Shown: positions 47,016-54,063 of the stretch, in pieces
How the letters are laid out: each line of letters opens with the position of its first letter
How positions within the stretch are numbered: position 1 is the stretch's first letter
From: a virus
IMG/VR virus record: IMGVR_UViG_3300047551_001153
Location: 1-64,000 of that record
DNA length: 64,000 nucleotides
Direction: 5' to 3' (one strand)
Made by a program: the position numbers and the translations under genes
The notes under the pieces: model-generated
The model's input: the letters and a program-made list of their open reading frames with translations, nothing else
The model's database searches: none
What the model was told of the DNA's origin: nothing

Positions 47016-48721
47016 TATGCCATCTTACTGAAGTTGCCCTTCTTGACAACTTGGATATGCCTCTGGAACTTGTCCTGAAGCACTTCCTTGGACTTGTGGC
47101 TGATGACGAAGACATTCACCCCGCCGCCCTTCATGCTGTTGAGAATCTCAAGGAAGGCTTCGGTGGATGTATCATCAAGCGACCCGTCAAGCACCTCGTC
47201 CAGAATGAGAAGGTTCGTGGACAGGCTGTTCTTGACTTCGGCCATAGACCGCCATGCGAAGAGCAGGGCAAGGTCAATCTTACGCTTCTCTCCTTCGCTG
47301 AAGGATGCGTAGGTGAAGATGTCCCGATGGCGGGACTTGATGGTCTCGTTGAACTCATCGTCCAGTTGGAAGTTGACAAAGAAGTTCATCATGCTGAGAT
47401 ACTTGTTGATGATGAGATTGATGACTGGGATGTAGTTCTTGATGATTTTTTTCTTGATGCCGCCGTCACGAAGCAGGACGCTTGCGAGATTCATGTAGTG
47501 TTGCTCCTCCACAAGTTCCTTCTTGGAGTCAACCGCTTCGCTCTCCTCGTTGAGATATGTCTGGAGCGTATCCTCTTCCTTGCGAAGTTTCTCCGTGTCA
47601 ACGCCACGACTGCGAACCTTGCCGATGTACTCGTTCAGGTTCTCAATGTCATTGGTCTTGTTGGTCACGAGTGCCTGAAGACTGGCGACTTCATGAAGGA
47701 TGTCGGTGATTGCGTCATATCGGTCTTCGGCTTCCTTGAACTTCGCCGTCAGTTCCGACAAGGCGGTCTCTAACTCGTTCTTTCGGTTGGACTTTGACTC
47801 AATCGTCGCCTTCTTAAACTCGTCAGCAATCGCCTGTTGGCAGGAAGGACACTTATCATTCTTAGTGTAAAACTCAACCTCCTTGCGAATGGACGATATT
47901 TTCTTCTCAATCTGGGCCTTGAGTTCAAAGCACTTCTCCTTCTGCTTCTGGACGGTTTTCTTATCGGACACGGATGAAACCATGGTGTCTATGCGGGTCA
48001 CGAGGTCTGAGATTTCCGTCTGGATTTTGGCGATGGATTCAGAGGTCTTTTGAACTTCCGTCTCCTCCCACTCCCTGTCCTTCTGAGAACGATTGCGCTC
48101 GTCCTCAATGACCTTCTTCTGGCTTCGGACTCGCTCCTTGGCCACGGCGAGTTGGGTGTCCGTTTGGGCCATCTCCTCCTTGGTCTGACTGGCACGCTCC
48201 TTGAGAAGGGTGTTCATGATGGAGAACACGCCGATGTCCAGAACGCTTTCCACGATGGTTCGGCGTTCGGCGGCTGGTAGGCGCATGAACGGGACATAGT
48301 TGGCCGAGCCGAGGATGACCACCTGACAGAACGCACGGAAGTTCATGCGAAGGATTTGCTCCTCCAGAAACTTCTGGCCGTCCTTGGCCTTGGCCTCTTG
48401 GTCAAGGAACTTTCCGTCCTTCCAGATTTCAAAGACCTTGGGAGCCTGCCCACGCACGACCTTGTACTCATGCTTGCCGTCCGAGAACTCAATCTCAACC
48501 ACGCAGTCCTTCTCGTTGACCGTATTGACCAACTGAGGAAGATTGATGGCACGGTAGGGCTTGTTGAACAGGACGAAGGTCAGAGCATCCAATACGGTAC
48601 TCTTACCCGCCCCGTTCTCGCCGCTGATGAGGGTTGTATAGGTGTCGCACAGGGAGACCTCGTTGAAGGTGTTGCCTGTGGACAAGAAGTTTTTCCAACG
48701 GATTTTTGTGAATGTAATCAT
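47015..48721 (-). CDS. gp46: Recombination endonuclease subunit gp46 (SbcC/Rad50-like ATPase)
   Basis: 568 aa from the ATG at 48721; 14 codons further upstream would run into the promoter. With gp47 it resects DNA ends for recombination-dependent replication. Walker A GENGAGKST (34-42), coiled coils flanking the zinc hook KCPSCQ (Cys291, Cys294), an ABC signature FSEGEKRKIDLALL and Walker B LLILDEVLDGSLD are visible. gp47, adjacent in T4, is not in this window. There is no Shine-Dalgarno in the ~27-nt leader. Confidence 0.95.
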   Translation of the reverse strand: MITFTKIRWKNFLSTGNTFNEVSLCDTYTTLISGENGAGKSTVLDALTFVLFNKPYRAINLPQLVNTVNEKDCVVEIEFSDGKHEYKVVRGQAPKVFEIWKDGKFLDQEAKAKDGQKFLEEQILRMNFRAFCQVVILGSANYVPFMRLPAAERRTIVESVLDIGVFSIMNTLLKERASQTKEEMAQTDTQLAVAKERVRSQKKVIEDERNRSQKDREWEETEVQKTSESIAKIQTEISDLVTRIDTMVSSVSDKKTVQKQKEKCFELKAQIEKKISSIRKEVEFYTKNDKCPSCQQAIADEFKKATIESKSNRKNELETALSELTAKFKEAEDRYDAITDILHEVASLQALVTNKTNDIENLNEYIGKVRSRGVDTEKLRKEEDTLQTYLNEESEAVDSKKELVEEQHYMNLASVLLRDGGIKKKIIKNYIPVINLIINKYLSMMNFFVNFQLDDEFNETIKSRHRDIFTYASFSEGEKRKIDLALLFAWRSMAEVKNSLSTNLLILDEVLDGSLDDTSTEAFLEILNSMKGGGVNVFVISHKSKEVLQDKFQRHIQVVKKGNFSKMA

Positions 48722-48728
48722 AATGAAA

Positions 48729-48770
48729 TCGTCCGATGTACACCGATTGGGGTCAGTATACATCGGACGA
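48729..48770. promoter_or_regulatory. Operator-like inverted repeat over the gp46 promoter
   Basis: Perfect 12-nt arms TCGTCCGATGTA (48729-48740) and TACATCGGACGA (48759-48770) separated by 18 nt. One arm overlaps the spacer and the edge of the -10 box; the other lies just after the predicted start. Only one arm would be transcribed, so it is more likely a DNA site for a dimeric repressor than an RNA hairpin. Confidence 0.7.
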
Positions 48771-48782
48771 AATTTTTGTCAA
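48755..48782 (-). promoter_or_regulatory. Sigma70-like early promoter for gp46
   Basis: Minus-strand TTGACA (48777-48782), 16-nt spacer, TATACT (48755-48760), then GACCCC. The -35 is consensus and the core matches the gp61 promoter. Confidence 0.85.
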
Positions 48783-48790
48783 GAGGTTCT

Positions 48791-48904
48791 TTACTGCTTG
48801 TTCCAAGGGAGTTTCGCCGATGCCCACTTCCATGCGGGACCGCCGATCAACGCACCTGCGACAAACATGAGAACGCTCCACCAGACTACGCTAAGACCAA
48901 ACAT
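48791..48904 (-). CDS. 37-aa single-pass membrane protein
   Basis: A short frame starting at ATG 48904 with AAAGGAGCATTT directly upstream. The product MFGLSVVWWSVLMFVAGALI continues with GGPAWKWASAKLPWNKQ: one hydrophobic transmembrane helix (about residues 4-22) and a basic, Trp-rich tail. It could be a small inner-membrane protein such as a holin-like or superinfection factor; nothing in the sequence decides. A perfect TATAAATA on the same strand at 49015-49022 could drive it late. Confidence 0.75.
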   Translation of the reverse strand: MFGLSVVWWSVLMFVAGALIGGPAWKWASAKLPWNKQ

Positions 48905-48916
48905 AAATGCTCCTTT

Positions 48917-51900
48917 CTATCGAGTTAGAATATTATATGTTATATCTACGGCTGATGTTGGAACATATCTGTGGTTTCTAAAGAACTGATCTGCACCATT
49001 CATCAACTTGATCTTATTTATAGTGTGAATATCCATTCTTCGATTTATTTCAGGAAATGATGCTCTGTTTATTTGCTGATTGTTTTCATTGTATAAACTA
49101 TTATAATATCTCCAATTTTGTGAAACTTTAGCGAGTGGCCTGATTGGATAGTCATTTCTCGTATAAAAGAATCTTTCAATATCCGCTACGGTTGTGATTC
49201 CTTGCGGGAATTCATTTACACCAAAGAATATATTCATCAATTCACCCTTATCTTGATTCGGAATCTCAGAACTCAGCAAAAACTCGGGAATGGTTCTGGT
49301 AGTGAGACTCATCGAATATTTCGGCCCACTTATATTGTTACTAATCGGAATATCCGTTCCAAATTGCGCCCTACAAGGCATAGGCGAATTTCCTAAACTT
49401 ATTCTTCTATATTGACAATTAAGCGGTGGTATAGGTATTCCTGTATTTGAACACACGCAAGCAGTTGCTCCAAATGATCGCTCAAGGTTCGTTATCGTAT
49501 CGTCTGGTATTTCTATACATTTTGATACAAATGAGGTTTCTTGTACATTTACAAGGCCAGCGGCTCCTCTATCACGAACAACCTGAGTTTGCGATACATC
49601 TCCAATAAAATTTGATCTGGATGAACACCCGCATCTACCGCCACTATACGATATTGCGGAAGGTCTTCTTGATGATGGAACGGGTGGTCCGCCCAATCCA
49701 ACTTCACTTCTGAATACACAACCGTTTGAACTTAGGCATTGATCACTACAGCATCCATTAAACATATTTCTTTTGATTTTGTGCGAATAAATCTTGAGGG
49801 GAACACCAACTTGACAAGTACAATCGGAACTCTCCCAAAGTATAGTGTCAATCGAAAAACACTCAAGGTGCGGAATAACTCCGCAATCGGAGCAATTTTG
49901 AGCGCATCTATCAAAATAAATGTCTGAAACAGCCGTAATTTTTATTGAATATAAAACACCGACCACGATAGTTGTGCCGTCATTTTTCACTACTTCTGAA
50001 ATTATGAAAAGATCATTTACATTTACATCATTTGTACTTGACACAGAACCTGGTGTGGGAATGACACCATTTACAAACACATTTAGGTGTCCCTCTTGTA
50101 TTGAACCTCTCGGCGGAAGCGGTGAATATCCCGTGGGATGAACTGTGTATATAATTTGAGCCTGAGTTGATGGATCATAAACTTTTATATATTTTACATC
50201 ATCAAAAAAGTCCGAAATGCTTGCTCCTTCAATGCGAAGTCTTAATCTCAATCCAAAATCAGCATACCATTCTCCACCAGCACGAATACAATCGCATTTT
50301 CCAACTATAACGGAAGAGCAGATATTGTTGATATAACAAGAGCCAGCCAAAGTATCATCCGCCAGACACTCCTCGCAAGTAGACACCCGAGTTCCACCCA
50401 TTCTTTCACATTGCGCTCTCTGTACAATTGAGCAAGACCCACGGCACTGGGTTCCCTCTGGAGACGGCAAACAGCAAAGAACGGGGACATAATCACAGCA
50501 ATTGTCAGCCAATGGGCTAAAGTCCGATAGTGTTGGAGGTGTGTCTTCCTGTCCTACACATTGGTACGAATTGTTCCAACGATTTGAAAGAACAAGTTCT
50601 GCCCCACTCACTCCCACACAGTTTCCATTAGAATTAAACATCAGAGTTTGATTTGAAGATCCAATCGGAACACTCTCAGAAAGGAATCTCATATAATCAG
50701 AAGCGTAAGTTTTCGAGTAAAATTCGTGTTGTTTATAGAGTTCAGATTCGGTTGGAAATAAATCATTTCCAGTAATAGTCATGGTTCTGATTTTAACATT
50801 TAATCCAGAAATATCTTCATCAGTGATTCGTGGCGGCTCTTCGAAAACAGTTGGTATATCAAGAAGGCGTGGAACAGATAATTTTGTCAGGCTACTACCA
50901 GTTACGGGCGGATTGTAAAACAAATCAAATTCAGGATTTCTTACTATTGTAAAATCCCATTTACTGTTTGGACCTATCGGACCCGTGATGCTGATTTTAC
51001 CATCCAAAATAATTTGATCACGAATATTCACATCTCGCTTAAACTTGAACAGCGATATGTAAGAAGTTTCTCCACCATATGAAACACCTGCAATTCTTCC
51101 GATATTATCAGGGTTTGCGAATCCGCCAGATGTTGTATTGTAGTAATAAAATGTCAGTCCTACACTTGGGAATCCTTCTCCAGTATTACCTGTCACTCCA
51201 ACTACAACACCCTCAGTATATGGACTGATCGTCAAAGTGCCACCCGTGAGTCTTTGATCTGGTTGTTTCCACCTCAATATTTCATAATTTGCCGTTTCTC
51301 CTGATCCTTTGACCATGACATATTTGTGTTCATTGAATGTATCCGTTGTAAGCCCGTTTCCCGAAACTGAAAGGACTACAATCTTATTCTGATCATATTC
51401 GAAAGAAATCGGTTGGTATTGAGCGTATGAATTATTTGACCAAATTGGTAAATTTTCGCTGGGCGGAGTTCCAAAAGACTCTCTTCCTATAAAGTTTCTC
51501 GATCTTCTTTGCAAATACTCCAAATTCCCCGACGATTGATCAGATGAAAATGCCGCAGTCAAAGCGAAAGGAATTTGATCCAAATAAACAAAACCATCGC
51601 AACCGTATATTGTGTTTATGGGAGTATTTGATAAGTACGGGCTTGCCGCAGGTTCAATCATCCCGCCCTTGAACATGGCTTCTGAAATAAACTTGTCTGT
51701 TGCATATGACTTATTACCAGTATAACCATCCAAGAAGGAAACTATGGAAGAGGTTCTGCTGTCCTCTATTTTTTTACCTCTGAGGAATCTTCCCGTTGGG
51801 TCATCATAGAACCCGATAAATCGAGATCGGTACATATTGTTCACAAGGGGAAGAACTTCTTTTCTTTCCGAGCCATTATTGATCACATCATTGTCAGCAT

Positions 51901-52768
51901 ATACTTTTGACAACCTGATCAAATCTTCGGTATGATTTCTCTTGCTTTCAATCGAATACCATTCTCTCGATTCTCCCTCATGGTCATACAATGGATTGAT
52001 GTCTGGACAAATCCAACCCGATTTTTCCAAAATTGTAGATACGCTGTCGGTGAAATTGGATAAATGCCAGTCCTTCAAATCCTGCGGAGCGTTTGCCCAA
52101 CTATACATTACCTCATCCAGATTTCCTATCTTGGGATGATTGTTGTCCCAATAGTTTGTGGACCCTACTCCTGTATTTGTTCCATAGCCACCCTCAGACA
52201 TAACCTGAGAAAATTGCCAAGTGAAAAAATCGTTTGTTTCTGGTGCGTAAATGACTGTCTGAGGAATGTAGGGAAGTCCCGCAAAACTAAATTTGATTTT
52301 TGGGAATGTGTTGTTCAAATGTTCAAGCATCGCTGTGGCGGCTGAGACCGTCTGCGTAAATATAGTCGAACTCTTGTTTGATTGTCCGATAATACCATCA
52401 CCCGTGATGATATTCCATGAGGGAGATCCTCTAAAGTCCAACAATATTTTGCCTGATATCTCATTATCAAAAACATAATTTGTGGCAATATAATCAGAGA
52501 AGTCGGTAAGACCAGTTTCTTCCATTCCCGTCATACTTGGACTTTGCCAAAATACGGGGATATATGCAACCAAGTTATCAGTACCGCTTGAGGGAGTTCC
52601 GTCAGATGGTGTTTCCTGAACTCTGTAATCAAAAATATCGTTCAACTGATCGCCGTGTGTATTTCCATAATTCGGAAACGGATTGGGATATGTATTTCCA
52701 TTCTTTGCCGTATATTCTTCAGTAAAGGATGGGAGTGCATTGAATAATTTGAAATATTTTATTGGCAT
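48917..52768 (-). CDS. Giant Cys-rich virion protein, possible TIM-barrel N-terminus
   Basis: 1283 aa from the ATG at 52768; eight upstream codons would overlap the late promoter. The N-terminal ~400 residues show spaced strands KILLDFRG, KIKFSFAGLPYIP, GWICPDINPLYD and VLPLVNNMYR, suggesting a TIM barrel (inference). Residues ~520-605 share a module with the 1618-aa fibre (GFPSVGLTFYYYNTTSGG and TGPIGPNSKWDFTIV). The C-terminal 550 residues are very Cys-rich (NCCDYVPVLCCLPSPEG, CDCIRAGGEWY, NGCCSDQCLSSNGC), implying disulfides or metal sites. It is probably a tail adhesin or fibre. Confidence 0.85.
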   Translation of the reverse strand: MPIKYFKLFNALPSFTEEYTAKNGNTYPNPFPNYGNTHGDQLNDIFDYRVQETPSDGTPSSGTDNLVAYIPVFWQSPSMTGMEETGLTDFSDYIATNYVFDNEISGKILLDFRGSPSWNIITGDGIIGQSNKSSTIFTQTVSAATAMLEHLNNTFPKIKFSFAGLPYIPQTVIYAPETNDFFTWQFSQVMSEGGYGTNTGVGSTNYWDNNHPKIGNLDEVMYSWANAPQDLKDWHLSNFTDSVSTILEKSGWICPDINPLYDHEGESREWYSIESKRNHTEDLIRLSKVYADNDVINNGSERKEVLPLVNNMYRSRFIGFYDDPTGRFLRGKKIEDSRTSSIVSFLDGYTGNKSYATDKFISEAMFKGGMIEPAASPYLSNTPINTIYGCDGFVYLDQIPFALTAAFSSDQSSGNLEYLQRRSRNFIGRESFGTPPSENLPIWSNNSYAQYQPISFEYDQNKIVVLSVSGNGLTTDTFNEHKYVMVKGSGETANYEILRWKQPDQRLTGGTLTISPYTEGVVVGVTGNTGEGFPSVGLTFYYYNTTSGGFANPDNIGRIAGVSYGGETSYISLFKFKRDVNIRDQIILDGKISITGPIGPNSKWDFTIVRNPEFDLFYNPPVTGSSLTKLSVPRLLDIPTVFEEPPRITDEDISGLNVKIRTMTITGNDLFPTESELYKQHEFYSKTYASDYMRFLSESVPIGSSNQTLMFNSNGNCVGVSGAELVLSNRWNNSYQCVGQEDTPPTLSDFSPLADNCCDYVPVLCCLPSPEGTQCRGSCSIVQRAQCERMGGTRVSTCEECLADDTLAGSCYINNICSSVIVGKCDCIRAGGEWYADFGLRLRLRIEGASISDFFDDVKYIKVYDPSTQAQIIYTVHPTGYSPLPPRGSIQEGHLNVFVNGVIPTPGSVSSTNDVNVNDLFIISEVVKNDGTTIVVGVLYSIKITAVSDIYFDRCAQNCSDCGVIPHLECFSIDTILWESSDCTCQVGVPLKIYSHKIKRNMFNGCCSDQCLSSNGCVFRSEVGLGGPPVPSSRRPSAISYSGGRCGCSSRSNFIGDVSQTQVVRDRGAAGLVNVQETSFVSKCIEIPDDTITNLERSFGATACVCSNTGIPIPPLNCQYRRISLGNSPMPCRAQFGTDIPISNNISGPKYSMSLTTRTIPEFLLSSEIPNQDKGELMNIFFGVNEFPQGITTVADIERFFYTRNDYPIRPLAKVSQNWRYYNSLYNENNQQINRASFPEINRRMDIHTINKIKLMNGADQFFRNHRYVPTSAVDITYNILTR
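49015..49022 (-). promoter_or_regulatory. Late promoter (TATAAATA) ahead of the 37-aa membrane protein
   Basis: Perfect consensus on the minus strand within the last codons of the 1283-aa gene, about 110 nt before the small gene's start. Confidence 0.6.
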
Positions 52769-52776
52769 GGCTTGCT

Positions 52777-52784
52777 TATTTATC
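52777..52784 (-). promoter_or_regulatory. Late promoter (GATAAATA) for the 1283-aa protein
   Basis: Minus-strand GATAAATAAGCAAGCC overlaps the stop codon of the HExxH gene and ends 8 nt before the ATG at 52768; no Shine-Dalgarno. Confidence 0.75.
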
Positions 52785-53376
52785 AGATACAACCAGAAAG
52801 AATATCTTCAACTGATTTTGGCATGAATTTATGTGATTGCGCTCGGAAAGAGGTGGGCATTTTTCTCAAAACCGAACTCGCATATGGATTCTTGCGAAAG
52901 TTTCTTATTTTTTGCTTTTCCATAAAATGGTACATATAGACATTGCAGTTTGCTTCTTGGGCATACCTTTCCATGTCGAAGTCTATTCCATGTTCAATCA
53001 TGAGTGAAACGGTAATCTTTTCGCACTCCCGTTCCATGGCTCTATATGTCTCAAAGGCCCGTTTGACTTTTGCCGATGAACACTTCTTCCCTCTTGTCCA
53101 GTCCTCAACGACCTCGGCATAATTGTTCAGAGGGCCGAAGCATTTGCGGTACAGGGGAGATCCGACTTTCCATTGAATGAAGTGGGAAAACTCGTGCGCC
53201 AAAACTTCAATCCATCTTGGATTTTTTAATGCTACACATACCTCTTCATCGGTGAAATATCCAAGGCATTTATAACCATCACCAACTAACCAATTTACTT
53301 TTTTCAAACGAAGTCTTATTCCTTCTTCTTTCAAAGAGGATCTGACAAGAGAAATAAATTTCTTCTTATTGTTCAT
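52783..53376 (-). CDS. Putative zinc metallopeptidase (HExxH)
   Basis: 197 aa. The zincin motif is EVLAHEFSHFIQW with His61, Glu62 and His65; a following helix with Glu residues (NYAEVVEDWTRG, about 86-97) could supply the third zinc ligand. Before it, GYFTDEEVCVALKNPRW forms the expected edge strand. There is no signal peptide. The substrate is unknown; its neighbours are a giant virion protein and a membrane protein, so virion maturation or host-envelope work is possible. It overlaps the 99-aa gene as ATGA. Confidence 0.8.
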   Translation of the reverse strand: MNNKKKFISLVRSSLKEEGIRLRLKKVNWLVGDGYKCLGYFTDEEVCVALKNPRWIEVLAHEFSHFIQWKVGSPLYRKCFGPLNNYAEVVEDWTRGKKCSSAKVKRAFETYRAMERECEKITVSLMIEHGIDFDMERYAQEANCNVYMYHFMEKQKIRNFRKNPYASSVLRKMPTSFRAQSHKFMPKSVEDILSGCI

Positions 53377-53672
53377 TTGAGTCTGGCAATTTCGTGTCCG
53401 TCGATCTTAAACACTAAAATTCCATTACCCAACATCTCTTTAATTCTGGTGTAAAGTGGGTCGAATCTGACCTGAGAAGGAAGATTCATATACAACTTCT
53501 TTACAAACTCAACCTCATTTTTGCCTTTTTTACAACTGCATACATTCGGATCTTTTAAGAAGTTGGCTTTTGCATAGAAAACCGCAATAGGCCCGTCTTT
53601 CTCGGGATCAACTGATTGACCAGAAAGACGATAGTACAAATCATCAACGCCTTCAATTACAATTTCAATCAT
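53373..53672 (-). CDS. Small protein of unknown function
   Basis: 99 aa, not recognised. It shows DDLYYRLSGQSVDPEKDGPI, a CSCKKGK cluster near residue 45 and a C-terminal GILVFKIDGHEIARLK. It is soluble in appearance, with mixed alpha/beta composition. It is tightly packed between the membrane protein (8-nt overlap) and the HExxH gene (4-nt overlap), so the three are one translationally coupled unit. Confidence 0.75.
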   Translation of the reverse strand: MIEIVIEGVDDLYYRLSGQSVDPEKDGPIAVFYAKANFLKDPNVCSCKKGKNEVEFVKKLYMNLPSQVRFDPLYTRIKEMLGNGILVFKIDGHEIARLK

Positions 53673-54030
53673 GGCTCACCATCCAGTTGTTGACTTTTTT
53701 GAAACCCGAGCAAATCAATTGCCCGCCAAAATATACTGCGGGCAACCAAAAAATTTCACCAATAATATATGATGAAATAAGTGCCAACCAAAATCCAAAG
53801 CAATATCTACAACTAAACAATTTAACAAAGAAACCGCTATACTTTGTTTCCATGTATTCCGAATATTGAACACTGTATCCATTCTTCAGAGCGTTCTTGT
53901 ATTCATCAATTTTTGTAAAATAATTCAGGGGTTTTAAAACAGGGAGACTCAAGTATGAAAAGACGGCACTGGTCTCGTATAGCAGGAAGAGAGCCAGTGC
54001 CGTCCAGATTGTCGCAACGAGAATATCCAT
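53665..54030 (-). CDS. Membrane protein, DUF1360-like
   Basis: 121 aa. Hydrophobic segments lie at about 4-30 (IWTALALFLLYETSAVFSYL), 76-95 (CFGFWLALISSYIIGEIFWL) and to ~110. The motif SCRYCFGFWLAL fits the CxxCxGFW core of DUF1360 proteins, a small membrane family of unknown function seen in bacteria and phages. It leads the three-gene unit with the HExxH protein and has a CTAAATA late motif and AAGGAG upstream. Confidence 0.8.
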   Translation of the reverse strand: MDILVATIWTALALFLLYETSAVFSYLSLPVLKPLNYFTKIDEYKNALKNGYSVQYSEYMETKYSGFFVKLFSCRYCFGFWLALISSYIIGEIFWLPAVYFGGQLICSGFKKVNNWMVSHD

Positions 54031-54049
54031 GATATAGACTCCTTGCGTG

Positions 54050-54056
54050 TATTTAG
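54050..54056 (-). promoter_or_regulatory. Late promoter (CTAAATA) for the membrane protein/HExxH unit
   Basis: Minus-strand CTAAATACACGC in the gap after the RNR gene, 20 nt before the ATG at 54030, followed by AAGGAG. Confidence 0.7.
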
Positions 54057-54063
54057 TCGCCTA

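Noticed and set aside
47051-47773. 240-codon plus-strand frame inside gp46
   Set aside because: Complement of well-conserved gp46 coding sequence including the ABC signature and Walker B.
48722-48763. Upstream ATG extending gp46 by 14 codons
   Set aside because: It begins within the -10 region of the gp46 promoter and the added residues do not fit the SbcC/Rad50 N-terminus.
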